Origin: Actinopolymorpha alba DSM 45243 | GTDB lineage: Bacteria; Actinomycetota; Actinomycetes; Propionibacteriales; Actinopolymorphaceae | DNA: 52,670 bases | Assembly (NCBI RefSeq): GCF_000373925.1 | Contig: NZ_KB892780.1 | Location: 124 to 52,793 of the forward strand | Direction: 5' to 3' | Shown here: positions 1 through 8,326 of the stretch, in pieces | Numbering within the stretch: the stretch's first letter is position 1 | Layout: the number at the start of each line of letters is the position of its first letter | The notes under the pieces: model-generated | Told to the model about the DNA's origin: nothing | What the model saw: only the letters and a program-made list of their open reading frames with translations | The model's database searches: none | Made by a program: the position numbers and the translations under genes

Positions 1-159
1 GGAGGCCGAACCGACCTCAACAACGGCGTCCTGTTATGCGGATCGCATCATAACCTCATCCACAACAGCGACTGGCAAGTCCGCATGGGACCAAACGGCA
101 GACCCGAATACATACCCCCACCCTGGATCGACATCAACCAACGCCCCATCCGCACCTAA
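1..159 (+). CDS. HNH endonuclease (DUF222-type), C-terminal tail, partial
   Basis: Only the last 52 residues are present; the gene starts outside the window and its frame is open from base 1 to the TAA at 157-159. The visible part has Gly-Gly-x-Thr-Asp-Leu-x-Asn followed by LLCGSHHNLIH and a Trp, which is the second half of the HNH zinc-finger-like nuclease fold as found at the end of actinobacterial DUF222 (13E12 repeat) proteins. HNH enzymes cut nucleic acid with a metal held by the His residues. DUF222 proteins are abundant and repetitive in these genomes and their role is mostly unknown. The domain order upstream cannot be judged from this fragment. Confidence 0.75.
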   Translation, partial: GGRTDLNNGVLLCGSHHNLIHNSDWQVRMGPNGRPEYIPPPWIDINQRPIRT

Positions 160-409
160 AACTGCAGCCGCAGATCGCGATACTGGTGTCGCCGGCGACG
201 GCTCCAGCATTCGACGTGCCACCGTCGACCAGTAATGCGCCGCGAGGGAGGTTCGCCAAGCTGTCTCCATCGCCGCACCATAAATCCGGGTGCTGCCGCG
301 GTCAAATCTGCCAGACGAGCAGGCAAGGACTCTTCGGTGGAGCATACTCCCGAGACCGGGTGGGCTCGGCGAGTTCGGTGTTAATCGGTCAGCTCACAGA
401 CGGGCGCCG

Positions 410-2362
410 TCAGGTCGGCGAGCCGTCTGCCCGTTGGTGCTGGCGTTTGATCCATTCCTTCCCTTCGGCCGCGATCCCCTCCAGGATGTAGAGGGTGGGG
501 CCGAGCCCCGATGCGTCTATCGTGATTTGGGAAAGAATCTCCGGATCCTCGTCCGGCCGGATTCCGTCCATGCTCGACTCGGTGACTGGAACGCTGATCG
601 GCTCACCGCTGACCAGTGTCAGTTCGAACTTCTGTTGCTGAGTGGCCAACCCATCGATGCCAACCGAAGCGACGGCGTCGAAGCGGTAGTTCAGCCGTTG
701 CGTCATCTGAGCTTCTCCGTTGTAGGAGTTGAGGTCGATGTCGACATGCCGCACCCCGTCATCGGTCAGCAGGAAGAGCAGGAGTCGATATCGCGAGTAG
801 CGCCACGGCCCATTGCTGACACGTGCTCGCTTGTACGACTTGGCCGGTGCTTCGATGAAGGCGTGGGCGATCACATGACTCGGTTTGAGCCCGTAGTGCC
901 GCATGGATTCATCGACCTGGATCTTCCGGTCGTACTCCAGCCAGGCAGCCATCTCCTTTTCGGTTGGCCGGTCTGACAGCTTCCGCGACCAGCGGTCGTA
1001 CGCTTGCTCGCGGGCCGCGAGTCGCTGAACCCGTTCCGCCTTGTCGGCTTCCACCTGCCGCCGCTCGGTCGTGATGTGCAGCCACGCCCACATACCGTTC
1101 GCCGCCGCCAAAATGGCGAGGGCTATCCAGGCAGCACCCCGAAGCGGTGAGGCCAGCACGGCTGCGCTGGCCGCCCAGATGCCTCCGGCAATGGCCGCGG
1201 CCAGCCCTGCGACGCAGAGGAGCTTGGTCGGGAACGGTGTGCGCAACTCGGCCACGTAGGCGATCAGGGTGCCCTTCTCCCACTGCCGCCGTACGTCACC
1301 CACTAGATGGCGGACCAGCCAGGCAATCTCTTCGGCATCGATTCGCTGCTCGCGGTAGATCTCGACCAGCTCGTCTCGTAGCTGTCGTTGGATGCCGGCC
1401 GTCTCGTCTCGCCAGAGGGCATAGTCGGTGTCGGCGGGAACGTATAGCGCGAAGTACCTGTCGAACAGCCGGTCGACCTTGCGGGCGAAGCCGCCAGCCG
1501 GCGCCGGTGGTCTTTGCTGCGGTGGGACGAACTGAGCATCCTTCGCTCGCAGCCGGACTGCCCGGAAACGCCATTCCGCTCCGGTCACGCCAAAGACGGC
1601 GAGGCCAACAACGGACGTGAGGAACGCGAGTATCGGGACAAGTTCAGCACGTTGCAGCAGCAACTGCCCGATGCTGCCGGCAGCGACCAGAAAGCTCGCT
1701 GTGCCGACGGCCGCGCGCAACCAGTCGCCTACCGAAATCGCGGGCGCCTGCACGGGAAGGACCCGGGCATGGGCAGGAGTGGGATGGAAGAACTTCCACG
1801 CCCGCCCCTTTCTGTTGCCGGCTTCTCGTCCGACTATTGCTCGCTCAACGGCGCGCTGCCATATCTCATCGACGATCGGGCCCTCGAGCAGCACTTCGAG
1901 ATGGTCGAGAATCATGCCGCGCTGGCGCGGTGCGAGCTGATCGAGTTGCTTGACCAGCAGAGCGGTTCCGGTGCTGGCCGGGGAGTCGAGCAGGCTCCGA
2001 ACGACCCGTAGGCCCGCCGTCCACTCGTCCTGACCGTTCAGGCACGAGATGCGGCGGCGGATGGACAGCACCTGTTTTTGATCATCATTGCTCAGTTGTC
2101 GTAGCGTCTGCCCACTCAGCAGGGCGAGCAGCCAGTGGAACCTCACCTCGTCGGTCTCGTGCCCTCGGGCCACGGCTTTCTCAATGTGCTGCCGTGCATT
2201 CGCCAGCATCCCGACGTCGAGACAGCGAACGCCGGCGCGGAACGTGTCCTCAGGCGAGGCTCCCGGCGGCAGTTGGTAGTGGTTGTTGATATTTCCGTGA
2301 ACGACGTTGGCCTGTACGCCGACCTGGGCATTGCCCTGGGCGATATTGGCCGGCGTCATCAC
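410..2362 (-). CDS. Four-TM protein with N-terminal amyloid-like motif and helical repeat domain
   Basis: This 650-residue protein has no enzyme domain I recognise. Residues 6-25 carry a Gly/Asn/Val/Gln motif (NIAQGNAQVGVQA then VHGNI) almost the same as one in the C-terminal part of the gene just upstream. Residues 35-200 look like a TPR-type helical region (DTFRAGVRCLDVGMLANARQ). Two pairs of hydrophobic segments at about 215-260 and 378-430 predict four membrane passes with a long charged loop between; residues 435-650 form a soluble tail. It starts with ATGA overlap on the nucleosidase stop, so the two are probably translationally coupled. By analogy with bacterial amyloid-signalling pairs I infer that the motif recruits the partner and that this protein is the membrane-acting or sensing half. 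The function is inferred, not shown. Confidence 0.8.
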   Translation of the reverse strand: MMTPANIAQGNAQVGVQANVVHGNINNHYQLPPGASPEDTFRAGVRCLDVGMLANARQHIEKAVARGHETDEVRFHWLLALLSGQTLRQLSNDDQKQVLSIRRRISCLNGQDEWTAGLRVVRSLLDSPASTGTALLVKQLDQLAPRQRGMILDHLEVLLEGPIVDEIWQRAVERAIVGREAGNRKGRAWKFFHPTPAHARVLPVQAPAISVGDWLRAAVGTASFLVAAGSIGQLLLQRAELVPILAFLTSVVGLAVFGVTGAEWRFRAVRLRAKDAQFVPPQQRPPAPAGGFARKVDRLFDRYFALYVPADTDYALWRDETAGIQRQLRDELVEIYREQRIDAEEIAWLVRHLVGDVRRQWEKGTLIAYVAELRTPFPTKLLCVAGLAAAIAGGIWAASAAVLASPLRGAAWIALAILAAANGMWAWLHITTERRQVEADKAERVQRLAAREQAYDRWSRKLSDRPTEKEMAAWLEYDRKIQVDESMRHYGLKPSHVIAHAFIEAPAKSYKRARVSNGPWRYSRYRLLLFLLTDDGVRHVDIDLNSYNGEAQMTQRLNYRFDAVASVGIDGLATQQQKFELTLVSGEPISVPVTESSMDGIRPDEDPEILSQITIDASGLGPTLYILEGIAAEGKEWIKRQHQRADGSPT

Positions 2363-3522
2363 GACAGCCCCTTGACCACGGCGATGATCGCCGCCACCTT
2401 CGCGGCCAACTCCGCCACATCGGAGACCAGCCCCCGCAGTTTCTTGAGCGCTACTACCAGGGCACTCCTGCTCCGCTCGTTTTCTTCCTCCAGACAGTCA
2501 TCCGCGACCTCCAGCTCGGTTTCCGCCGCGGAGTAGCTGGCCTCGTCCAGCTGACCGTCTCGATGGGCCCGGTCCAGGAGTCGTCGAAGATCCGCCAGCT
2601 CCGCCGCGAGGTCGATCGAGGGTTCCGGTTCAGCTCCGATCGTGATGGGGCCGAAAATCTGCCCCGCCTGAACTCCCACCCGCGCATTTCCGGTGGCGAT
2701 GTTCTGGTTCGTCATGCCCATGTGCGCAGGTCCGCACTTCTCCATCGTCGCCTCCGGATGGTTGCCCGTTGCCCTCGGATCGGAGATCAGCTCCTCTGCC
2801 AGTGCCACCGCGAAGGCGGCCGCATGAGCAACCGCTCGTGGCTGCCAGTTCTCGCCGTCGGTGGCGCTCTTGGTACCGTCGGCCCGGTCGCTGATCCCGC
2901 GTACCACGACAACCGGCAGCGCATGGTTGAGATGGCCCGCCTGCGCAACACCGGCGGCTTCCATCTCGATCGCCAGAGCGTCGTTGTAGTGCTGTCGCAC
3001 CCACTGGGCCTGCTCGGAAACTGCCGAGTCCTGCACGATTTCGCCTGCCGCGATCGGCCCAAAGCGAACCTTGGGCGTTGTCCCCTTGGGTAGGCCGTGC
3101 GCCCACTCACCACTTCGAGCCACGTGCTGTGCGATCTGGCCGGCGCCGTGCGAGAGCTCCCACACTCTGGGCCGGGCCTTGAGGCCATCGTCTTCGCTCG
3201 TGCCGCCGTGGTACGCGTAGATCTGCGAGGCCACCACCACGTCCCCGAGTCCGATACTCGGCCATAGGGCTCCGGCGACACCCACGAAGAGCACAGCGGC
3301 TGGGGAGAACTCGGCGATGGCGCGTTCGGCCAACACGGCTGCGGGATGGTTGCCTTTGCCCACCAGACCAAGGGCGCCGCGGCATCCGCGTCCACCGGGC
3401 CGGCCGAGTTCGAAGCGGGTGCCGGCGGGATGCCGGTGCACGCGCAGGTCGGTCAGATTCTTCCGAACCGCCTCGTACTCCAGGTTCAGGGCGGTGAGAA
3501 TCACGACGAGGTCGTTGTTCAT
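2359..3522 (-). CDS. MTAN/PNP-like nucleosidase with C-terminal amyloid-like motif
   Basis: This 387-residue protein has a PNP_UDP (MTA/SAH nucleosidase-like) domain at about 1-245: a VVILTALNLEYEAV start, the ligand segment IEMEAAGVAQ (187-ish) and the catalytic loop RGISDRAD, whose Asp is the general acid of MTAN enzymes. Such domains cleave or phosphorolyse N-glycosidic bonds of nucleosides or nucleotides and occur as cores or effectors in bacterial conflict systems. Residues 274-296 hold the motif NIATGNARVGVQAGQIFG, shared with the downstream membrane protein, followed by a charged helical tail (300-387) ending in a hydrophobic helix. I chose the ATG at 3522: it has AAGGAGACGG eight bases upstream and overlaps the Nudix stop as ATGA, while the open frame above it has no conserved character. 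The substrate is unknown. Confidence 0.85.
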   Translation of the reverse strand: MNNDLVVILTALNLEYEAVRKNLTDLRVHRHPAGTRFELGRPGGRGCRGALGLVGKGNHPAAVLAERAIAEFSPAAVLFVGVAGALWPSIGLGDVVVASQIYAYHGGTSEDDGLKARPRVWELSHGAGQIAQHVARSGEWAHGLPKGTTPKVRFGPIAAGEIVQDSAVSEQAQWVRQHYNDALAIEMEAAGVAQAGHLNHALPVVVVRGISDRADGTKSATDGENWQPRAVAHAAAFAVALAEELISDPRATGNHPEATMEKCGPAHMGMTNQNIATGNARVGVQAGQIFGPITIGAEPEPSIDLAAELADLRRLLDRAHRDGQLDEASYSAAETELEVADDCLEEENERSRSALVVALKKLRGLVSDVAELAAKVAAIIAVVKGLS

Positions 3523-4253
3523 GGTTCTGCCGTCTCCTTGTCTGCCGGATCGGTCGGTCGGGTCATCGGGGGGTGCAGCGTCGTCCGCGGACCCTGGCGG
3601 AACTGCCGTGGTGGACGCCCGGTGTCGGTCTTCCTGGTCGGGCCTGCGGGGACGATGAAGCCCTCGACGTTTTGCACCTTTCGATAGAAGTTCCGTGGAT
3701 CGAGCCGGACTCCCCATACCGCCTCGTAGACCTGCTGCAGCTCAGCGATGGTGAACGTCGGACCGCAGAAAGCGGTTGCCAGCGTGGAGTGCTCCAGCTT
3801 GCTGCGAGCGCGGTCGATGCCGTCTGTGAGGATCTGTCGATGGTCGAAGGCGAGTTTTGTCCTGGGCGATAGTGCGAGGTCGGTGGGAACCCAGCCCGCA
3901 TCGGAGGCGTCGGTGCCGGCGATTGGTTCGGGTAGCCGCGGCGCGATCGTCAGGTAGGCCAGAGAGATGACCCGTCCCCTGGGGTCGCGTCCCGGTGTGC
4001 CATAGGCGCCCAGCTGTTCCAGATGCAGCTGGTCTGCCGTCAGGCCCGCCTCCTCGGACAGCTCGCGGTGGGCTGCCGCCAGCAGGTCTTCCTCCGCGTG
4101 GTTCAAGAAACCACCGGGCAGCGCCAGGCTGCCCTGATACGGCTCGATGCCGCGCTCCACCAGCAGCACGTGCAGGCGTGAGACGCGCAGGGTGAGGATG
4201 ACGAGATCCACCGCGAGGAGCACCTTGGGAGGAACCCAGTGATCGTCGATCAT
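3519..4253 (-). CDS. NrtR-like Nudix protein with C-terminal winged helix
   Basis: This 244-residue protein has a Nudix domain at about 8-150 with the box GGFLNHAEED...RELSEEAGL, giving the Glu residues that bind metal. Residues 155-205 (STLATAFCGPTFTIAELQQVYEAVWG, then DPRNFYRKV) match the winged-helix tail of the NrtR / ADP-ribose pyrophosphatase family, in which the Nudix fold senses or hydrolyses ADP-ribose-type ligands and the wing binds DNA. The last 40 residues are Pro/Thr/Arg-rich and probably disordered. It is first in a three-gene operon, its TGA overlapping the nucleosidase ATG. It may repress its own operon in response to ADP-ribose or a related NAD product, or detoxify the nucleosidase product. 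Both are inferences from family and context. Confidence 0.8.
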   Translation of the reverse strand: MIDDHWVPPKVLLAVDLVILTLRVSRLHVLLVERGIEPYQGSLALPGGFLNHAEEDLLAAAHRELSEEAGLTADQLHLEQLGAYGTPGRDPRGRVISLAYLTIAPRLPEPIAGTDASDAGWVPTDLALSPRTKLAFDHRQILTDGIDRARSKLEHSTLATAFCGPTFTIAELQQVYEAVWGVRLDPRNFYRKVQNVEGFIVPAGPTRKTDTGRPPRQFRQGPRTTLHPPMTRPTDPADKETAEP

Positions 4254-4271
4254 GGATGCAGCTTAGATTAT

Positions 4272-4284
4272 TGTCACTCTGACA
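4272..4284. promoter_or_regulatory. Candidate operator palindrome before the Nudix operon
   Basis: A perfect inverted repeat TGTCA-CTC-TGACA lies about 18 bases upstream of the Nudix ATG, next to an A/T-rich TAATCT that could be a -10 element on the minus strand. A palindrome in this place fits autoregulation by the winged helix of the Nudix protein. The site is seen; its use is inferred. A five-base half-site can occur by chance. Confidence 0.35.
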
Positions 4285-4629
4285 GGAACCCTCGACAGCA
4301 GCCGAGCTTCACCTGGTCCGGGCATCGCCGCGATCGGCATTCGACGGTGGTCAGCGAATGCGCTGGAGACACGCTTTGCCTGGGGCATCCGGACCTGGAC
4401 GCCGCCGCCCGGATGACACCACCGATGACGCCCGGCATGAAGATGACACCAAGCATGGGAATACCGGCGCGAGCGGTTCGGCGTGTTTGTGTCGCAGGAC
4501 GACGGCCCTGAACACCCTGTCTTGTCTGCCGTCAGATTGGTCACGAGGCGCACGCGGAGGGCACGGAGACTCAGCTTGGGAATCTGATGCGGGTTTCGTC
4601 GCGGGCGGCACAGCCCGAGTCCGATGTGA

Positions 4630-4895
4630 TGGTCCTAGAGCCAACTCTGCCCAGTCGCCGGGTTCGAGGATGTAGAAGGGATGTCCGGCCGGATCGGCGT
4701 AGGCGTGTTCGAAGCCCGGTGGCGGGAGCCGGGTCCCGGGCGACGACGACGCGGCCGAGCACGCCCAGCGCATTGGGTGGGCCACTTGCGCCCGGATGTG
4801 TCGCGGTAGAGGCAGAAGGGGTGGCCGATGGGATCGGCGTACGTGCGGTAGTCGGGCGCCCGGCAGGTCGGGCCGGGCGCCTTGTGTCGCAGGCC
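4630..4895 (-). pseudogene. Remnant of a glyoxalase/VOC-fold gene
   Basis: Two minus-strand frames contain ends typical of VOC domains: DYRTYADPIGHPFCLYRD near 4800-4850 and FEHAYADPAGHPFYILEP near 4645-4715. In intact VOC proteins such a DP-x-GHPF strand carries a metal ligand near the end of the fold. Here the two copies are in different frames and neither has a full domain around it. The remaining bases between 4254 and 4630 show no convincing coding frame. I read this as a decayed two-domain VOC gene; the family call rests on the short motifs only. Confidence 0.4.
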
Positions 4896-4896
4896 G

Positions 4897-5730
4897 TCAG
4901 GCGGTCCGACTGTCGTAAAGCACAGGATTCAGCGGCGTCCGAGGGACCTGGCCGACCTCCGTGCCGGGCATCCAACCGCGGTCGCGGACCTGGGGGTCGT
5001 TGGTGGGCTCGGCGACCCGGATGTCGGCGTCCATGTAGATCACGGTCATCACGCGGCGCGGCACCGTGGCAGGGTTCGGGCCCGCGTGGTGGAAGGTCCA
5101 GCCGCGGTGGAAACTGGCGTCGCCGAGGGCGAACGGCTCGACGACGTCCTCGAAGTTCTGCTCGGCAACGACCTGCGCCAGCCGTGCCTCGGACTCGTCG
5201 GAGATGGCGAGGTCGCGGCCGTAGGAGAAGTTGTGGCTGCCGCGGGCGAAGGCCAGTGGGCCCATGTCGAGCGGGGTCTCCTGGAGCGGCAGCCAGATCG
5301 TCAGGCAGCGGTCGGAGGACAACGGCCAGTAGTACTGGTCGGCGTGCCAGGGGGTGATGCCGCCGCCGGGCTCCTTGTACAAGGCCTGGTCGTGGTAGAG
5401 ACGCACGGCGTGCACGCCGAGGAGCTTGGCCGCGATGCCAGCCAACCGGCGCGAGAACACCAGCCGCCTGACCTTCTCGTTCTCCCGCCACAGGTTCGTC
5501 ACCTGCAAGAACGCCTTACCGTAGGTGTCGCGCTCTGCCAGCGGCAGGTGCTGGGTGTTCAGCCGGATCACCTCGGAGGTGATCGTCGGCTCGTACTGTG
5601 CGATCGTCTCCGGGGACAGTACGCCGGACAGGTGAATGAAGCCGTCGCGGTTGAAGTCGGCGGTCGCGGTCGGGGCCAGGCCCTCGTACGGCACATCCAA
5701 CTCCGAGGCCGGTGTTGTTATCGCGGTCAT
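4897..5730 (-). CDS. Phytanoyl-CoA dioxygenase family (PhyH) Fe(II)/2-oxoglutarate oxygenase
   Basis: This 277-residue protein has the PhyH fold: the DGFIHLSGVLSPE start, the metal pair His129-x-Asp131 in PWHADQYYWP, the distal His in TFHHAGPN (about 214-215) and Arg residues 10 further on for the 2-oxoglutarate carboxylate. Such enzymes hydroxylate or otherwise oxidise small lipophilic or amino-acid substrates using iron, oxygen and 2-oxoglutarate. The substrate cannot be told from sequence. The ATG at 5730 is preceded by CAGGAG at about ten bases. It is divergent from an AraC gene at 5881 over a 150-base intergenic region, a layout that suggests that regulator controls it. Confidence 0.88.
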   Translation of the reverse strand: MTAITTPASELDVPYEGLAPTATADFNRDGFIHLSGVLSPETIAQYEPTITSEVIRLNTQHLPLAERDTYGKAFLQVTNLWRENEKVRRLVFSRRLAGIAAKLLGVHAVRLYHDQALYKEPGGGITPWHADQYYWPLSSDRCLTIWLPLQETPLDMGPLAFARGSHNFSYGRDLAISDESEARLAQVVAEQNFEDVVEPFALGDASFHRGWTFHHAGPNPATVPRRVMTVIYMDADIRVAEPTNDPQVRDRGWMPGTEVGQVPRTPLNPVLYDSRTA

Positions 5731-5880
5731 GTCGCGCTTGCTCCTGATGCGTCAGGGGACGGGCGGGTTGCCGATCTCCACCGTCGCAGGGCTGGAACGG
5801 CGCCGCCACACCGCTATTGCCCACTTCTGGTACTCAGTTGTCACTCACGCATGCAGCCAAGCCCGGCTTAGGATGCCCGC

Positions 5881-6810
5881 GTGAAGCCGCGCTACGAGCA
5901 GCCTGGCGTACCCGACGGGACGACTTTCCTTTGCTTCATCCGCCGCCAGCGCGCCTTCGACTTCGCCTGGCATTACCACCGGGAGTACGAGCTCACCCTC
6001 ATCACCGCGGGTACGGGCACACGCTATGTGGGTACCACCGTGGAGCGCTACCACCCCGGCGACCTGGTCCTGCTTGGCCCGGATCTGCCGCACACCTTCG
6101 CCTCCGAGCCGTACGACGGGATGGCCGAGGCGGCGGTGGCGCAGTTCCGGCACGGCTTTCTCGGCCCGGAGTTCTTTGCCCTGCCTCAATTCCGTACGCT
6201 CGGCGGCCTGCTCGCCCGATCCGCCCGCGGCCTGCGTTTCGCCCGCGTCCCGGGCGAGGTGCGGGTGCTCCTAGCCGGGCTGCCCCGCCTCGAGGCCGCA
6301 GCCCAAACCGTGGCGCTCCTCGCCGTGCTGCGCCGCCTCGCCGCCGACGCCACGGCCACGCCGATCACCGACCCCGGATACGCCCCCGCCCCCAGCACCG
6401 CCGTGCGCGACCGCATCGACGCTGTGTGCCGCCAACTTCAGCAGACCCACACCGAGCCGGTGTACCAGGCGGAGGTCGCGGCGCTGGTACACATGTCGCC
6501 GACGTCCTTCAGCCGCTTCTTCCGCCAGGCCATGGGCCGTACGCTCACCGACTACGTCAACCAGCTCCGGGTGGAGACGGCCTGCTCCCTACTCACCGCC
6601 ACCTCCCTGCCAGTCACGCAGGTCGCCGCTCGTAGCGGCTACCGGAACCTCTCCAACTTCAACCGCCGCTTCCGCGAGCTGAAAGGGCTGCGACCGACGG
6701 AATACCGGGCGGCACACCCGCAGGCCGGCAAACCTTCTCGAAGTGCTCGGCAACGTGGAGTTGTCCCACCGAGGTCCGCGGCGGGAGCAGGATCAGCCGT
6801 TCGAACGTGA
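5881..6810 (+). CDS. AraC family regulator with N-terminal cupin
   Basis: This 309-residue protein starts with GTG and AGGA nearby. Residues 20-100 form a cupin-like ligand pocket (FDFAWHYHREYELTLITAG, later RYHPGDLVLLGPDLPHTF). Residues 180-280 contain the double helix-turn-helix of the AraC family (ALVHMSPTSFSRFFRQAMGR, then YRNLSNFNRRFRELKGLRP). AraC proteins bind direct half-sites and switch on genes when the cupin binds a small molecule, often a sugar. The residues after 285 are low in conserved character. It faces away from the PhyH gene with a shared promoter region, so I infer it regulates that gene and itself. The sensed ligand is unknown. Confidence 0.88.
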   Translation: MKPRYEQPGVPDGTTFLCFIRRQRAFDFAWHYHREYELTLITAGTGTRYVGTTVERYHPGDLVLLGPDLPHTFASEPYDGMAEAAVAQFRHGFLGPEFFALPQFRTLGGLLARSARGLRFARVPGEVRVLLAGLPRLEAAAQTVALLAVLRRLAADATATPITDPGYAPAPSTAVRDRIDAVCRQLQQTHTEPVYQAEVAALVHMSPTSFSRFFRQAMGRTLTDYVNQLRVETACSLLTATSLPVTQVAARSGYRNLSNFNRRFRELKGLRPTEYRAAHPQAGKPSRSARQRGVVPPRSAAGAGSAVRT

Positions 6811-6823
6811 CAACCTGTCCGCT

Positions 6824-7594
6824 ATGAGGCGAACGCTGATACGGATGGTCGGACGGCGGCGGCCCCGGCCATCGGTAGTGGCGGCCACCGCAGCGATCGT
6901 TGCGACCGCACAGCTGACCTGGGCCGCAACGGCATGCACCAGCAACCACACCAACGGGGTGAGCACGTCGGCATCGCCGAGTGCAAGCGCTCCTCGAACG
7001 GCGTACGCCACCCAGCCGCGGCCGGATGTGCGACGTACGAAGGAGCAGACGCCTGAGCTACCCGCCGGCGGCCGGCCCACCAGCACGTCAGCTAACCGCC
7101 AGGACCCGGCTCAGTTCGCGGCACCGGTTGTCCGGCACGCTGCCGATGCGAGGATCGATGCACGATTGCTGATGGCGATCTTGTACAACGAGTCGTACAA
7201 ACCGCACGACCCAGACGCCGAACGTGCCTGGCAGCGGCTCGATCCCGACGCCGCGTTCGGCATCGCCAACATGCACAAGCCTGCCTTCGATCAGACCAAG
7301 CGGGGACGCGCCTTCGCCGATCGCGACTGGCAGGAACTCCCTGACGACCCGGACCTCGCGATCCAGGCCGCCGCATGGCACCTGCATGACCTAGCAGCGC
7401 AACTGCCCGCCGTCTGGCCTGCGGCTTACACAAAGGCGGAACTTCTAGCCCTTGGTTACAACGCGGGAGCAGGCAACATGCGCGCATTTGCTAAAGGCGC
7501 CGAACCAGGCAGGGTTGCACACTCATATCTGACCCGCATCCGCCGCAACTGGGCGATCGCCAGTCGCGTCATCCGTGAGCACCGGCCACGTTAA
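6824..7594 (+). CDS. Secreted lytic transglycosylase-like protein (SLT fold)
   Basis: This 256-residue protein starts at the ATG at 6824, 13 bases after the AraC stop. An Arg-rich start and a hydrophobic stretch (about 17-37, ending in a possible lipobox Cys) point to export. A Ser/Thr/Pro-rich spacer runs to about 90. The catalytic domain follows: LLMAILYNESYKP has the single Glu expected of SLT-type transglycosylases, and GYNAGAGNMRAF matches the family's Gly-Tyr-Asn-Ala-Gly segment. Such enzymes cut the glycan strands of peptidoglycan. It probably acts at the cell wall during growth or remodelling. A connection with the neighbouring AraC gene is not evident. Confidence 0.8.
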   Translation: MRRTLIRMVGRRRPRPSVVAATAAIVATAQLTWAATACTSNHTNGVSTSASPSASAPRTAYATQPRPDVRRTKEQTPELPAGGRPTSTSANRQDPAQFAAPVVRHAADARIDARLLMAILYNESYKPHDPDAERAWQRLDPDAAFGIANMHKPAFDQTKRGRAFADRDWQELPDDPDLAIQAAAWHLHDLAAQLPAVWPAAYTKAELLALGYNAGAGNMRAFAKGAEPGRVAHSYLTRIRRNWAIASRVIREHRPR

Positions 7595-7651
7595 CGGCGC
7601 AGACTTGAGCACCGGAACGCGCTGCCGGGTGCGGTGGTGCACGCGGGATTC

Positions 7652-8326
7652 TCAGCCAAGCCGACCGTCTCTGAGGTAGGCCAGGACGGCGAGGACGCGG
7701 CGGTTGGTGTCGTCGGTCTGGGGAAGGTGGAGCTTGGCGAGGATGTTGCCGACGTGTTTACCGACGGCCGGCTCGGATATGACGAGTTGCCGGGCGATCG
7801 CCGAGTTGGAGTGGCCCTGGGCGATGAGGGCGAGGACCTCGCGCTCGCGCGCCGACAGCGAGGACAGGGGGTCACTGCGGCGGCGCACCAGTTGGCTGAT
7901 GACCTGGGGGTCGATGACGGTTCCGCCGGCGGCCACCTGGCGCAGCGCAGCGATGAAATCCTCGACGTCGACGATCCGGTCCTTGAGCAGGTAGCCGATG
8001 CCGCGACCGTCACCGGAGTCGAGCAGGTCGGCGGCGTAGCGGTGTTGGACGTACTGGCTGAGCGCGACGATCGCGAGGTCGGGGTGAGCGCGGCGCAGTT
8101 CGACGGCGGCGCGCAGCCCTTCGTCGGTAAAGCTCGGAGGCATCCGGATGTCGGTGACCACCAGGTCGGGGCTGTGCTCGGCTACGGCGAACTTGAGTGC
8201 CTCGCCGTCGCCGACGACGGCTACGGTGTGCAAGCCGAACCGTTCGAGCAGGCCGGCGAGTCCTTCGCGGAGCAGGACTCCGTCTTCGGCGATGACTACC
8301 CGAATGGTGGTTGGTTGTGGTTGCAC
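7652..8326 (-). CDS. NarL/FixJ-type response regulator
   Basis: This 224-residue protein has a receiver domain (1-125) with acidic residues Glu14-Asp15, the phospho-acceptor Asp59 in VVTDIRMPP, and Lys in YLLKDR, then a LuxR-type DNA-binding domain (about 155-215) with [22 protein letters not shown]. It is phosphorylated by its partner kinase and then binds promoters. Translation starts at GTG 8326, which lies 31 bases inside the end of the histidine kinase gene, so the two are co-expressed. The target genes are unknown; the divergent CPBP protease gene is a nearby candidate. Confidence 0.93.
   Translation of the reverse strand: MQPQPTTIRVVIAEDGVLLREGLAGLLERFGLHTVAVVGDGEALKFAVAEHSPDLVVTDIRMPPSFTDEGLRAAVELRRAHPDLAIVALSQYVQHRYAADLLDSGDGRGIGYLLKDRIVDVEDFIAALRQVAAGGTVIDPQVISQLVRRRSDPLSSLSAREREVLALIAQGHSNSAIARQLVISEPAVGKHVGNILAKLHLPQTDDTNRRVLAVLAYLRDGRLG

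Noticed and set aside
290-976. Plus-strand open frame opposite the four-TM protein gene
   Set aside because: It is a shadow of the membrane-protein gene, with no ribosome-binding site or conserved segment; bases 160-409 hold nothing I can support.
4882-5871. Plus-strand open frame of 329 codons across the PhyH gene
   Set aside because: The PhyH frame on the other strand has all catalytic residues; this one is Gly/Val/Asp-rich shadow sequence.
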